In this document: piece by piece, positions 1 through 8,893 of the stretch
Layout: every line of letters starts with the position of its first letter
How positions within the stretch are numbered: the first letter of the stretch is position 1
NCBI RefSeq assembly: GCF_020524345.1
Contig: NZ_JAIVLH010000005.1
Location: 62,001-126,000 of the forward strand
Reading direction: 5' to 3'
Source of the DNA: Metabacillus niabensis
GTDB taxonomy: Bacteria > Bacillota > Bacilli > Bacillales > Bacillaceae
DNA: 64,000 bases
Notes under the pieces: model-generated
What the model saw: the letters and a program-made list of their open reading frames with translations, nothing else
The model's database searches: none
Told to the model about the DNA's origin: nothing
Program-made: the position numbers and the translations under genes

Positions 1-168
1 GCAGCTGTTTATCATAATGCTTCAACTCGTTTTACAGATGGGTCTGAGTTTGGTTATGGTGCTGAGATTGGAATCAGCACGCAAAAATTACATGCAAGAG
101 GTCCAATGGGATTACAAGCATTAACATCCAGTAAATTTTATATTTACGGTTCAGGACAAATACGATAA
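1..168 (+). CDS. proA: Glutamate-5-semialdehyde dehydrogenase (gamma-glutamyl phosphate reductase), C-terminal fragment
   Basis: Only the last 55 codons lie in the window; the gene enters from the left edge in frame 1. The visible residues include [21 protein letters not shown] and then [13 protein letters not shown], which are characteristic of the ProA C-terminus. ProA reduces gamma-glutamyl phosphate to glutamate-5-semialdehyde with NADPH, the second step of proline synthesis in the cytoplasm. A strong terminator follows six bases after the stop, so this is the end of its operon (presumably proB-proA, outside the window). Confidence 0.93.
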   Translation, partial: AAVYHNASTRFTDGSEFGYGAEIGISTQKLHARGPMGLQALTSSKFYIYGSGQIR

Positions 169-173
169 CAAAT

Positions 174-211
174 AAAAAATCTTCTAAGGATAACCCTTAG
201 AAGATTTTTTT
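174..211 (+). terminator. Rho-independent terminator after proA
   Basis: The nine-base stem CTTCTAAGG / CCTTAGAAG is extended by flanking A:T pairs, has a five-base loop and is followed by seven T residues. Confidence 0.92.
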
Positions 212-251
212 GGGAGATACCTATATTTTAATAAAGGTATGATTAAAGCTG

Positions 252-698
252 GTGCTGAAAATGTGGTGGCTTCTACCGAATCTTTCTCTATTTATTAATC
301 TTGTTATTATCCGTTTTATGCCAAAATATTTAACGAAAAAAGAAATATATATTTCATGGTTTGTTGTGGCACTCTTTAACTTAAGTTCAGATATTGTCCT
401 CAGTTTATACTTTAGGTTGTATGAATTAAATGGTGATGGTGTCCAAGCATAGTGTCCATAAGATTGAACTCACATTAGGTGCATCATATGGAATTATTTT
501 TTGAATTTCGTGCCAAAGACAATGAAACGCTTTATTGTATATTGTGTGTACTGGTTAATTTTTTCCCTTTAATTTGAAAGTTTATTGGCTTATACAGATT
601 TTATCCATTACTTTGAATGGGACATATGGTTTTCAGCATTATATCATCTTGCAGCGTTTTTCTTTATAAGATGGCATTTGCATTTTATTCGATACTGA
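252..698 (+). pseudogene. Decayed gene for a small multi-helix membrane protein
   Basis: The first part reads openly from a GTG at 252 (or ATG 261) to a stop at 450-452 and encodes hydrophobic helices (LPNLSLFINLVIIRFMPKYL, then ISWFVVALFNLSSDIVLSLY). The matching continuation lies in another frame at 464-509 (HKIELTLGASYGIIF). After a further shift it runs from about 508 to 698 (LNFVPKTMKRFIVY, one internal stop at about 577, then LLAYTDFIHYFEWDIWF and IRWHLHF). Put together these give about 145 residues with the spacing typical of four-helix Bacillus membrane proteins of unknown function. At least two frameshifts and one internal stop make an intact product impossible. I do not assign a function. 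Confidence 0.7.
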
Positions 699-765
699 AA
701 CTAAGACAAAAGATGTGATTTTGAGTAATAAATAGGTTGATAAGAGGTTATTGAGTTAAATATGG

Positions 766-771
766 TATAAT
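766..771 (+). promoter_or_regulatory. Extended -10 promoter of the holin-like toxin transcript
   Basis: TATAAT is preceded by TGG, matching the extended -10 form TGnTATAAT. No good -35 is visible. The predicted start is near 778, immediately before the 5' arm of the long-range inverted repeat that encloses the toxin reading frame. Confidence 0.55.
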
Positions 772-836
772 TTAGAAAGTTACAATGCTGGGTATGGGCA
801 GCGGTGGTACTCCCGAGGCAGATCGGTGGTGGTGCC

Positions 837-941
837 GTGTATATCACAAGAGATGAATTGGATACAATGATTGCTTTTGCTGCTTTGGTCGTTTCGATTA
901 TTGTCGCAACAAGAAATAGCGGGAATAATAAAAACGACTAG
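837..941 (+). CDS. Putative holin-like type I toxin (Hol_Tox-like), 34 aa
   Basis: A GTG-initiated frame encodes a 34-residue peptide: a short polar N-terminus, one hydrophobic segment (MIAFAALVVSIIVA) and a charged Asn/Lys tail. This is the layout of the small holin-like toxins common in Bacillus. The RNA context also fits. A hairpin (CTAGC.CCACCCT ... AGGGTAGTGG.GCTAG, about 938-980) lies just after the stop, and the mRNA 5' end (GCGGTGG...GAGGCA, 801-820) can pair with the 3' end (TGCCTCAGCCACCGC, about 993-1007). The ribosome binding site (GGTGGTGGT) is weak and the start is GTG rather than ATG, so the copy may be poorly expressed or decaying. The frame is too short for ordinary gene callers. 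The family call rests on the pattern, not on a search. Confidence 0.6.
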   Translation: MYITRDELDTMIAFAALVVSIIVATRNSGNNKND

Positions 942-1041
942 CCCACCCTGACATTTGGCGATGAGGGTAGTGGAGCTAGTCTGTTCTACTTGCCTCAGCC
1001 ACCGCAACTTTACAATGCGGAGTAACTAAAGCATATAAGGG

Positions 1042-1065
1042 CGATTGGTGTTAGAGCACCAATCG
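1042..1065. terminator. Hairpin closing the toxin locus
   Basis: A perfect nine-base stem CGATTGGTG / CACCAATCG has a six-base loop. It has no clear T-tract on either strand, so it may be a weak or bidirectional terminator, or the end of a structured RNA. Confidence 0.5.
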
Positions 1066-1259
1066 TCTATTAGTGTATGTTCTTTTCCCTATCATATACC
1101 AATCTTACCCAGTTTTCAAGTTGAAGGTGCCTGTTTATTTCTTTTCCACTTCCTCATAAAAAAAGTTAAAATTTCTACATACCTTTCCTTCTATTATGAT
1201 TTCGTTCCTTTTTCTTATATAATAATAGGAGAATAGTACGATTAAAAGGTTGGTAGAGT

Positions 1260-2471
1260 ATGAGTATGATGGTTGTGACAGGATATGGAATAAAAGCACC
1301 AAATACTGCTAATATAGATCAATTTCTACATCATTTAAAGAATGGCACTTGTTGTCTGGAGGTAGTAACAAATTTAAGTGGAAAGCATAAATCCACCATT
1401 GTTGGTTTAATAGACAATCAAACGTTACAACCTTCTAAAGATAAGCTCTATAAAAGATTACCACGTACTGCTCTGTTAGGGATAGCTGCAGGAAAGGAAG
1501 CACTAACTTATGCAAAAATAGGTAATACTGAAAAAAAGAAAGTTGGTGTGTTTTTTGGTATTTCTGTAGGAAACATAGGCGATTATGATTTCCAACGGGC
1601 TTTATTGAATGCCGATCAACATAATGAAAGAGAAATACCGATAACATTTGGGCACATAGGAAACTATCATAGTATTACCTCATCGATATCTTATTTTTTA
1701 GGTGGAAACGATGTCACCAAGACAATTTCAACTGGATGTACATCAAGCCTGGAAGCTATTCAGGATGCAATTGTTTATTTGAAAAGCGGGTTAATTGATA
1801 TAGCAATTGTTGGTGGAGTTGACAGTCCAATAAGCAAAGCAGCGTTTTATTCATTTTCCAAAACAAAAGTTCTGCCTATCAATCAGAGTTTAGAAGAGGG
1901 TGCTGTTCCTTTTCGATCTAGTAGTAAAGGTTTTGCGATGGCTGAAGGAGCTGGAGTCATTGTGTTGGAACGGGAGTCTGATGCGTTGCAAAGAGGCGCG
2001 AATATTTTCGGGGAAATAGACAACATCGTTTCAAATAATGATGGTGTACATATCTATTCTATAGATGCATCAGGTGATAAAATGATAAAGGCTTTAAGAG
2101 AAGCTGTTACTAATAGGGTACCTGATTATGTCAATAGCCAAGCTCTAGGCATTCAAATAAATGATAGAATTGAAAAAAAAGCTTCAAAAGAATTGTTTAA
2201 TCATACTGTACCTTTTACATCGATAAAAAGTATGATTGGCAATCCTTTTGGGGCTATTGGAATCATTCAGGTTATTTCATCTCTATTAAGCATTAATAAC
2301 AATTTTATACCGCCAACTATTCGTACCGATAAAAGTGGGTATGAAGAGATGAACATTGTTATGGAGCCAATTTTCAAACGAATAAACGAAGTAGCCATCA
2401 CAAATCATGGATATGGGGGCAACAATGCTTCGGCTTACATTAAAAGGTACAAAAAGGAAGAGACAACGTGA
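1260..2471 (+). CDS. Beta-ketoacyl-synthase-like protein lacking both catalytic histidines
   Basis: The 403-residue thiolase-fold protein follows the FabF/KAS-II order. The nucleophile Cys160 sits in STGCTSS, close to FabF Cys163. An AIVGGVDSPI segment and GFAMAEGAGVIVLE follow, then KSMIGN (residues 323-328), and NHGYGGNNAS near the end. In FabF the catalytic triad is Cys-His-His. Here the segment where NAHGTST should be reads GIQIND (about 298-302), and the second His, in KSMTGH, is Asn328. The cysteine is kept while both histidines are lost, so normal decarboxylative condensation is unlikely. An acyl-binding, acyl-transfer or partner role (inference) is possible. An AAAGGTTGG site precedes the ATG. 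Its stop overlaps the GTG of the following kinase gene by three bases, which suggests translational coupling and a linked role. Confidence 0.82.
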   Translation: MSMMVVTGYGIKAPNTANIDQFLHHLKNGTCCLEVVTNLSGKHKSTIVGLIDNQTLQPSKDKLYKRLPRTALLGIAAGKEALTYAKIGNTEKKKVGVFFGISVGNIGDYDFQRALLNADQHNEREIPITFGHIGNYHSITSSISYFLGGNDVTKTISTGCTSSLEAIQDAIVYLKSGLIDIAIVGGVDSPISKAAFYSFSKTKVLPINQSLEEGAVPFRSSSKGFAMAEGAGVIVLERESDALQRGANIFGEIDNIVSNNDGVHIYSIDASGDKMIKALREAVTNRVPDYVNSQALGIQINDRIEKKASKELFNHTVPFTSIKSMIGNPFGAIGIIQVISSLLSINNNFIPPTIRTDKSGYEEMNIVMEPIFKRINEVAITNHGYGGNNASAYIKRYKKEETT

Positions 2472-3907
2472 TAACGTCATTATTAATTTTTACAATTGGA
2501 TTGCTGCCATTAGTTCTGGCAGTGAATGTAACAAGGATATATAAGGGATCACAACTTGGAATAGCCTTGTTGTTATTTATGTGCTCTATTACATTGTGGC
2601 AATTGGATATCGGAGTTCTTTATTTAAAAGGGATTATCCCGGAGGAATGGATTTTGAATTTATTCCGTTTTTTTCGAATTGGCACAACTGGTGTTGTACC
2701 TGTTATATTCTATTTAATTTATCTTCTGCTTAACAAGCACACACCGAATATAAAAAATAAAACAGGATATAATTTTTTTCAATCTTTTTTCAATCTGAAA
2801 ATATTTTGGGGTTTAGTTGTTTGGAGTGTGGGAATTTATGCAATTAACTGGACAAAATGGGGAATTGAAGGGCTAAGGGTTGTTCAAATTGCTGACCCAA
2901 ATACTAGTCTTTATTTTCCTAATTACGGAGATTATCATTTTCTATACCTTATACACACTGGTACAGTCCTTTTGTTACTCATCATTGTTGTAATTATTTG
3001 TAGAGGGATTCAAAATGCGTCCTTAAAAGCATTTTTAAGAACCTTCTCATATTGTTCCATGTTTTTATTACTAACTGGATTTTTGAACTTCATACCTGGT
3101 ACAGGTGCAGTCATTAGCAGTATTGGGGTTATTATTTTTTCATCGAGTATTATTTTTTCTTTTGTGAAAATGAATAATATGGTTACCATAAATTATAATT
3201 TATTGAAAGAGCGTCAAAAGAAGCTTGATTATATGGGGAATCTCTCGACAAGCCTTATTCACGAAGTGAAAAATAATATTCAAATAATAAAAGGTTATTC
3301 TAAGATGGTTGCAGAAACGGAAGGTTTACCAAAGCAAAGTGAAAATCACGTGAGAATGATTCAATTAGGCACAAGTCAACTTGAAGAATTAACACATCAC
3401 TACTCAGAATATATAAAAAAGAAAGCTGTTGAGTTTAATGATGCAGACTTAAATCAAATTATTCAAGAAGCAATTGATTTTACGACAGAATTAAGAAAAG
3501 AGAAGCAAATAGATATTTGCTTTGAACAAAAATATAAACCGCTTAAGGCATTTGCAAGCTCTACTTATTTAAAACAGGTTTTTATTAATCTTATAAAAAA
3601 TAGTTGTGAAGCAATAGATGACGTTAATCCAAAGCGTAATATTGTAATAAAAGCAGATATTGTTGCGGATAAGATTATTATTGATATTTCTGATAGTGGA
3701 AATGGGATTGTTAAAGATCGATGGGAAAGTATTTTTGATCCATTTATCTCAACAAAAGAATTAGGAATGGGAATCGGTCTCCCGTTTGTCAGGAAAGTAA
3801 TTTTTGAACACCGCGGCGAAATTTTTGTTCTAGAAAGCAGTCAGAATGGAACAACATTTCGGGTAAGTTTGCCACAATACGAATTTAGTGAATTGAGTCA
3901 TACCTAG
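2468..3907 (+). CDS. Membrane sensor histidine kinase (sporulation-kinase-like)
   Basis: The first roughly 235 residues are about seven hydrophobic segments (for example LLIFTIGLLPLVLAVNV near the N-terminus). A dimerisation/phosphoacceptor helix follows with His265 in LIHEVKNN, then a HATPase domain with N box KQVFINLIKNSCEAI, G1 box DISDSGNGI and G2 box GMGIGLPFVRK. The closing half resembles KinB-type sporulation kinases. No response regulator is adjacent, so it is an orphan kinase that probably feeds a phosphorelay or a distant partner. The GTG start at 2468 lies inside the stop region of the ketoacyl-synthase-like gene, so the two are translated together. The lipid-enzyme relative may supply or modify a signal; that is inference. 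Confidence 0.88.
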   Translation: MITSLLIFTIGLLPLVLAVNVTRIYKGSQLGIALLLFMCSITLWQLDIGVLYLKGIIPEEWILNLFRFFRIGTTGVVPVIFYLIYLLLNKHTPNIKNKTGYNFFQSFFNLKIFWGLVVWSVGIYAINWTKWGIEGLRVVQIADPNTSLYFPNYGDYHFLYLIHTGTVLLLLIIVVIICRGIQNASLKAFLRTFSYCSMFLLLTGFLNFIPGTGAVISSIGVIIFSSSIIFSFVKMNNMVTINYNLLKERQKKLDYMGNLSTSLIHEVKNNIQIIKGYSKMVAETEGLPKQSENHVRMIQLGTSQLEELTHHYSEYIKKKAVEFNDADLNQIIQEAIDFTTELRKEKQIDICFEQKYKPLKAFASSTYLKQVFINLIKNSCEAIDDVNPKRNIVIKADIVADKIIIDISDSGNGIVKDRWESIFDPFISTKELGMGIGLPFVRKVIFEHRGEIFVLESSQNGTTFRVSLPQYEFSELSHT

Positions 3908-3957
3908 AAAAAGAGGCTGTTTTCTATACTAGTATAAACAAAAGGAAGTGGAAAGGT

Positions 3958-4152
3958 ATGCAGGGAACAAAGCGTGCTAATATACATATTGGTGCAAGAG
4001 TTAAAGTCGTACAAAAGCAAGACCAACGATCAGGAAAATTAACAGACGGCATAGTTTCAAAAATATTAACAAATTCAGCAGTACATCCTCATGGTATAAA
4101 GGTAATGCTAGAATCAGGTATTGTAGGAAGGGTTAAAGAAGTAAGTGAATGA
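3958..4152 (+). CDS. ywbE: YwbE family protein
   Basis: This 64-residue basic protein has the YwbE signature: RANIHIGARVKVVQKQDQ, then GKLTDGIVSKILTNSAVHPHGIKV and the closing GIVGRVKEV. This is a KOW/SH3-like small beta-barrel fold of unknown role conserved in Firmicutes. A good ribosome site (AAAGGAAGTGG) precedes the ATG. It follows the kinase gene by 50 bases with no terminator between them and may be co-transcribed, although ywbE is normally independent. Confidence 0.9.
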   Translation: MQGTKRANIHIGARVKVVQKQDQRSGKLTDGIVSKILTNSAVHPHGIKVMLESGIVGRVKEVSE

Positions 4153-4186
4153 GAGAAGAAATTGAGAACGACTTGATTCAAATGAA

Positions 4187-4213
4187 AGAGGGACCTGTTA
4201 AATCAGTCCCTCT
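4187..4213. terminator. Terminator between convergent ywbE and guaC
   Basis: The eight-base perfect stem AGAGGGAC / GTCCCTCT has an 11-base loop. It lies between the two converging stop codons and has only short T-runs, so it probably serves both genes. Confidence 0.65.
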
Positions 4214-4221
4214 AAAAAAGA

Positions 4222-5205
4222 TTAGAATACCTTATCACCATTAAAAATTGAATTTTTCACAACAACATAATCAACGTGCCGAATTGCCTCTATGCTCGTT
4301 CCGCCTGCATATGAAATAGAAGATTGAAGGTCTTGTTCCATTTCTGTTAGTGTATCTTGCAGGGCTCCCTTGTGCTCCACGTACATTTTTTTTCCTTCTA
4401 CATTTTTCTTTTCACCTTTTTGGAATTCTGAAGCTGACCCAAAGTACTCTTTTACAAGTTTACCGTCTTTTTCAATCGTTTGGCCCGGTGACTCCTCATG
4501 ACCTGCAAATAATGACCCGATCATCACCATTGATGCACCAAAACGAACTGATTTTGCGATATCACCATGTGTACGAATACCTCCATCAGCAATAATAGGT
4601 TTTGTTGCCGCTTTTGCACACCAGCGAAGTGCTGCAAGTTGCCAACCACCTGTACCAAAACCAGTCTTTATTTTCGTAATACATACTTTACCAGGTCCAA
4701 TTCCCACTTTGGTAGCATCGGCACCAGCGTTTTCAAGTTCACGAACAGCTTCAGGAGTGCCGACGTTTCCTGCAATGACGAAGCTTTTTGGTAAATGAGC
4801 TTTTATATGCTTGATCATATTAATGACTGCATTTGAATGACCGTGGGCAATATCGATTGTAATAAAATCAGGTGAAAGTTGTTCTTCAGCCAATTGTCTA
4901 ATAAAATCGTATTCTTCGTCCTTCACACCAACACTAATAGAAGTGATTAATCCGCGTGAGTTCATATCCTTAATAAATGAGATGCGTGTTTCCGGTTGGA
5001 AACGATGCATAATATAAAAATAGCCATTTTCGGCTAAATATACAGCGATTTTTTCATCAATAATTGTCTGCATATTAGCAGGTACGACTGGTAACTTAAA
5101 TTTATGTCCACCTAAAGTTACTGTCGTATCACATTCAGAACGGCTGTTTACCACACACTTAGCCGGAATTAATTGAATATCTTCATAATCAAATACATTT
5201 TCCAT
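4222..5205 (-). CDS. guaC: GMP reductase
   Basis: The 327-residue TIM-barrel enzyme of the IMPDH/GMPR family converts GMP to IMP and ammonia with NADPH (purine salvage, cytoplasm). The N-terminus [12 protein letters not shown], the loop around the catalytic cysteine (GPGKVCITK) and the phosphate-binding segments ([22 protein letters not shown]) are all present. There is no CBS domain, which separates it from IMP dehydrogenase. I chose the ATG at 5205 over the upstream GTG at 5214 because the AGGGGTG site is then correctly spaced and the length matches B. subtilis GuaC. It is transcribed alone toward the convergent terminator. Confidence 0.96.
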   Translation of the reverse strand: MENVFDYEDIQLIPAKCVVNSRSECDTTVTLGGHKFKLPVVPANMQTIIDEKIAVYLAENGYFYIMHRFQPETRISFIKDMNSRGLITSISVGVKDEEYDFIRQLAEEQLSPDFITIDIAHGHSNAVINMIKHIKAHLPKSFVIAGNVGTPEAVRELENAGADATKVGIGPGKVCITKIKTGFGTGGWQLAALRWCAKAATKPIIADGGIRTHGDIAKSVRFGASMVMIGSLFAGHEESPGQTIEKDGKLVKEYFGSASEFQKGEKKNVEGKKMYVEHKGALQDTLTEMEQDLQSSISYAGGTSIEAIRHVDYVVVKNSIFNGDKVF

Positions 5206-5469
5206 GTTATACACCCCTAAACACGAATATTGTTATAAATTCGTTTTAAAATGTTCGTCCCTTTGGTAATTTACATTATTTTTAATCAGATGTCAAAGCT
5301 TTTTACGTATTTTTTTGAAAGGGCTTCACTTTTCATAGATAGATTTCCCTAAAAGGAATCAATTAAAAGAACATTTTATAGCTTATATTGAATTTCAGAA
5401 TCTTTTAAATAAACTTACGCATAAGAAATGGTAAACTATAAATAACAAGAAGATATGGGAAGGGTGTGA
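5206..5469. other. Divergent promoter region between guaC and pxpB
   Basis: This 264-base AT-rich gap must hold the guaC (minus) and pxp (plus) promoters. A plausible plus-strand -35 is TTGAAT near 5388. I see no riboswitch, G-box or perfect TnrA box. Confidence 0.5.
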
Positions 5470-6186
5470 ATGAAAATGGAGAAAGTGACATTTTTTCCAC
5501 AAGGAGATCATGCTGTAGCAGTCGTATTTAACGATAAAATAAACAGAGATACACATAGTCAAATTCGCCATTTCTCCTCATATTTAATTGGAAATTCTTT
5601 TGATGGAATGGTTGAAGTGGTTCCAGGCTACACAAGCGTAACGGTTTATTATGATCCAATTAAAATGAAATCAGTATCACCATATGAAGAAGTTGTGACC
5701 ATACTAAAAAAACAACTTTCAAAACAAAATGAACGAAATGTATTTCCGTCAAATATTGTAACAATACCTGTTTGCTACGGAGGGAACTATGGTCCGGATT
5801 TATCATATGTTGCTGCATATCATAATCTTTCAGAGCAAAAAGTGATTGAAATACATACTCATACAGAATATTTAGTTTATATGATAGGTTTTGCTCCGGG
5901 ATTTCCTTATCTTGGCGGAATGTCGCAAAAAATCGCGACTCCACGTAAAGATACACCAAAAGTGAATATTCCTGCAGGTAGTATTGGGATCGGAGGCGAG
6001 CAAACAGGAATATATCCTATTGATAGCCCGGGAGGATGGCAATTAATCGGTCAAACCCCCATTAAACTATTTGACCAGCACCAGGCACAGCCAAGTTTAT
6101 TAAAAGCAGGAGATATTGTTCGGTTTGTACAAATCACACCCGAGAAGTTTGAACACTGGGAGGTAGGAGATCATACATGGCGATAA
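5470..6186 (+). CDS. pxpB: 5-oxoprolinase subunit PxpB (KipI-like)
   Basis: This 238-residue carboxyltransferase subdomain 1 (AHS1/KipI) protein has the signature EYLVYMIGFAPGFPYLGG and then PAGSIGIGGEQTGIYP and SPGGWQLIGQTP. With PxpC and PxpA it forms the ATP-dependent 5-oxoprolinase that opens pyroglutamate to glutamate. In B. subtilis the same pair was first described as KipI/KipA, an inhibitor of sporulation kinase KinA and its antagonist, so a regulatory side role cannot be excluded. It is the first gene of the operon, and the next gene overlaps it by 10 bases. An AAGGGTGTG site precedes the ATG. Confidence 0.95.
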   Translation: MKMEKVTFFPQGDHAVAVVFNDKINRDTHSQIRHFSSYLIGNSFDGMVEVVPGYTSVTVYYDPIKMKSVSPYEEVVTILKKQLSKQNERNVFPSNIVTIPVCYGGNYGPDLSYVAAYHNLSEQKVIEIHTHTEYLVYMIGFAPGFPYLGGMSQKIATPRKDTPKVNIPAGSIGIGGEQTGIYPIDSPGGWQLIGQTPIKLFDQHQAQPSLLKAGDIVRFVQITPEKFEHWEVGDHTWR

Positions 6187-7196
6187 AGGTAACTGAGCCG
6201 GGGCTTTTAACAACGATTCAAGATTTGGGGAGAAAAGGATATCAGCAATATGGTGTGGTCGTTGGAGGAGTAATGGATGATGCAGCAGCCAGGTTGGCAA
6301 ATATTATGGTCGGCAACTCGGAAGATGAGGCTGTATTAGAGTTAACGATCATTGGACCAAGTCTTATGTTCGAACAAGATTATCTTATTTCAATTTGTGG
6401 TGCAGATTTATCAGCAAAAATCGATAATATACGAGTACCATTATGGAGACCCCTGCTTGTGAAAAAAGGAAGCTGTTTAACTTTTGGTCGTCCCCAAAAC
6501 GGATGCCGCAGTTATGTTGCAGTTGCTGGTGGATTTGATGTTCCGGTTGTGATGAATAGCAGGAGTACATATATTAGAGGCAAAATAGGTGGGATACATG
6601 GTAGGGCATTGCAAGAAGGAGATTGTCTTAACCAGAGAAAGCAAGAAAGTTTATTCGCTCAGGCCTTAATTGGGTCATTTAGAAGAAAAGAGCATTCAAC
6701 TCCTTTTCAATCTGTAAATTGGACGATTCCAACTCATATGAGATCTACCAATTTCAAAAATCCAACTGTGAGGATCATAAAAGGTCCGCAATTTTCAATG
6801 TTTACGTCAATTTCTCAAGAAGAGTTTCTGACAGAGACTTACAAAGTTACACCACAATCAGATCGAATGGGTTATCGATTATCAGGAGCAAAACTTGATG
6901 TTACATCACAACATAACCTTCTCTCTGAGGCTGTGCCAATGGGAACAATTCAGGTGCCGAATGATGGGCAACCGATTGTCTTAATGTCTGATCACCAGAC
7001 AATTGGAGGTTATCCTAAAATCGGGTATGTCATAAGTGTGGATTTACCTTTGATGTCACAGGTGATGCCTGGTGAGCTCGTAAGGTTTAAGGAAGTATCT
7101 GTATTAGAGGCTCAGCATTTACTTTTACAAAGAGAAAAAGAGTTTAAGCTGTTAAAAATAGGAATAGCCTTAGCTATAAGGAGGTCTAATAAATGA
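6177..7196 (+). CDS. pxpC: 5-oxoprolinase subunit PxpC (KipA-like)
   Basis: This 339-residue AHS2/KipA protein starts with the typical [21 protein letters not shown] and carries [26 protein letters not shown] and, near the end, [16 protein letters not shown]. It is the second catalytic subunit of 5-oxoprolinase and pairs with PxpB. The start overlaps pxpB by 10 bases and its stop overlaps the pxpA start by four (ATGA), so the three subunits are translationally coupled. The same AHS2 then AHS1 domains occur fused inside the carboxylase at 38293-41928. Confidence 0.95.
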   Translation: MAIKVTEPGLLTTIQDLGRKGYQQYGVVVGGVMDDAAARLANIMVGNSEDEAVLELTIIGPSLMFEQDYLISICGADLSAKIDNIRVPLWRPLLVKKGSCLTFGRPQNGCRSYVAVAGGFDVPVVMNSRSTYIRGKIGGIHGRALQEGDCLNQRKQESLFAQALIGSFRRKEHSTPFQSVNWTIPTHMRSTNFKNPTVRIIKGPQFSMFTSISQEEFLTETYKVTPQSDRMGYRLSGAKLDVTSQHNLLSEAVPMGTIQVPNDGQPIVLMSDHQTIGGYPKIGYVISVDLPLMSQVMPGELVRFKEVSVLEAQHLLLQREKEFKLLKIGIALAIRRSNK

Positions 7197-7945
7197 AAAT
7201 AGATATAAATTGTGATATGGGTGAAAGCTTTGGAGCATATAAAATAGGCGCAGATGAAGAAATTATTCATTTTATAAGTTCAGCAAATATCGCCTGTGGT
7301 TTTCATGCAGGTGATCCAGCAACAATGAGAAAAACAGTGAAACTGGCACAAAAACATTCTGTCAAAATAGGAGCACATCCCGGCTTTGAAGATGTGAAAG
7401 GATTCGGTAGACGGAATATTTCGATTTCACCCGAGGAGGCATTTGATTTAGTCGTGTATCAGATTGGTGCACTCTCAGGATTTGTTACAGCAGAGGGTGG
7501 GACTTTACATCATGTGAAACCACATGGTGCTCTTTACAATATGGCGGCTCTAGATGGAAACCTTGCCGAGGCGATAGCAAAGGCAGTATATAAAGTAAAT
7601 CCAGAGCTAATTTTATATGGACTTTCTGGAAGTGAATTAATTAGAGCAGGTGAGAAACTAGGATTGCGAACAGCGAGTGAGGTATTTGCAGATCGAACAT
7701 ATCAAAAAAACGGAATGCTGACTCCTCGTGTAGAAAAAAATGCATTAATTAAAAAAGAAGAACTGGCTATTAAACAGGTTTTAACCATGGTTCTGGAGCA
7801 AAAAGTGGTCGCTACGAATGGAGAAAAAGTATCAATCAAGGCAGATACGATTTGTATTCATGGAGATGGTGAATATGCTGCATCATTTGCCCAATTGATA
7901 TACAATACTCTCCAGGAAAACGGTGTTCAGATAAAGGGGATATAA
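7193..7945 (+). CDS. pxpA: 5-oxoprolinase subunit PxpA (LamB/YcsF family)
   Basis: This 250-residue LamB/YcsF protein opens with the family signature [17 protein letters not shown], followed by [12 protein letters not shown] and VKPHGALYN. The residues that bind the oxoproline ring and phosphate lie in these blocks (family knowledge). The length matches the usual 250-255. It is coupled to pxpC by an ATGA overlap with an AAGGAGG site inside the pxpC 3' end. It ends the core pxp set, with a permease gene 83 bases downstream. Confidence 0.96.
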   Translation: MKIDINCDMGESFGAYKIGADEEIIHFISSANIACGFHAGDPATMRKTVKLAQKHSVKIGAHPGFEDVKGFGRRNISISPEEAFDLVVYQIGALSGFVTAEGGTLHHVKPHGALYNMAALDGNLAEAIAKAVYKVNPELILYGLSGSELIRAGEKLGLRTASEVFADRTYQKNGMLTPRVEKNALIKKEELAIKQVLTMVLEQKVVATNGEKVSIKADTICIHGDGEYAASFAQLIYNTLQENGVQIKGI

Positions 7946-8028
7946 CGCTCATTATCTTTATTCACCCGAATATCCTAGGTACATGTACTATATTACTTTA
8001 TACATATTTTAGTAGAAAAGGTGAGCAA

Positions 8029-8865
8029 ATGGAATTTGTAGTGGTTCTAATACCGATATTTTTTATTTTTGGCATAGGTTTCGTAGGAGAAAAGGTACTT
8101 AAATTTGATACTAAGCCATTATCTATGATGGCTATTTATACAATTGGGCTAGCTTTTTGTTTGATTTTAGTCATCTATGGAATAGCCTTTTTGAAGCGTT
8201 ATTCGCTGAAAAAGACATGTGGAATGATTCTTGCCAGTGCATTTATGAACAACGGAAACTATGGAACGCCACTGATTTTCTTTGCTTTCGGAGAATCAGG
8301 GTTGCGATATGCGGTAATTTTAATGGTTATTCAACAATTATTAATGTGTACCGTTGGGATTTATTATGCAGCAAAAGGTTCACCAAATGGTGGGGGAGTA
8401 AAAATTGCGCTTAAAGAAGTGGTGAAGATTCCAATTGTATACGGAGCCCTGCTTGGTATTGTTTTTCATTTTTCTCAAATACATATTGAAGGGACGTTTA
8501 TGGAAGCCATTTCAATGGTAGGGAATGCAGCAGTACCGACGATTATGATTATCCTGGGTATGCAGTTAGCGAAAATATCAGTTAAAAAACTGGATTTAGC
8601 CCCATTATCATTATCTTTAGGAATTCGATTGTTTTTATCACCTGTCATAGCATTTGCATTTACACTTATTTTGCCCATTGATGATTTATTAAAGCAAATC
8701 ATGATTGTTTTATCGGCAATGCCTACAGCTGCAAATACAACAATGTATGCGTTAAAATATGACACAGAACCACAATTTGTCTCATCAGCAACATTGTTTA
8801 GTACAGTTTTGAGTGTCATTACATTACCGATTGTTTTATACGTGTCACAAGTTATATATGGTTAA
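8029..8865 (+). CDS. AEC (auxin efflux carrier) family permease, shortened
   Basis: This 278-residue membrane protein has AEC-family blocks: MEFVVVLIPIFFIFGIGFV, CGMILASAFMNNGNYGTPL, then VGNAAVPTIMIILGMQLA and the closing SAMPTAANTTMYAL. Family members are usually about 300-320 residues with ten helices. Here the sequence jumps from SMMAIYTIG directly to LAFCLILVIYGIAF. It appears to lack about 30 residues, including a second helix and its loop, with the frame kept. The place in the pxp operon suggests transport of pyroglutamate or a related acid, but the deletion puts its activity in doubt. AAAGGTGAG precedes the ATG. Confidence 0.88.
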   Translation: MEFVVVLIPIFFIFGIGFVGEKVLKFDTKPLSMMAIYTIGLAFCLILVIYGIAFLKRYSLKKTCGMILASAFMNNGNYGTPLIFFAFGESGLRYAVILMVIQQLLMCTVGIYYAAKGSPNGGGVKIALKEVVKIPIVYGALLGIVFHFSQIHIEGTFMEAISMVGNAAVPTIMIILGMQLAKISVKKLDLAPLSLSLGIRLFLSPVIAFAFTLILPIDDLLKQIMIVLSAMPTAANTTMYALKYDTEPQFVSSATLFSTVLSVITLPIVLYVSQVIYG

Positions 8866-8891
8866 AAAGCAGCATACAGTGCTGCTTTTGT
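8864..8891 (+). terminator. Terminator of the pxp-permease operon
   Basis: The stem GCAGC / GCTGC is flanked by five A and four T residues that extend it, and the hairpin overlaps the permease stop codon. Confidence 0.7.
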
Positions 8892-8893
8892 GT

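Noticed and set aside
780-1007. 75-codon minus-strand frame across the toxin locus
   Set aside because: It is antisense to the structured toxin mRNA, with no ribosome site; any transcript on this strand is more likely an RNA antitoxin.
1045-1236. 63-codon frame after the toxin locus
   Set aside because: It is a low-complexity hydrophobic frame without a ribosome site, overlapping the hairpin at 1042-1065.
5385-5410. CodY-like motif near GAATTTCAGAATCTT upstream of pxpB
   Set aside because: At least four mismatches to the 15-base consensus, and such near matches are common in AT-rich DNA.
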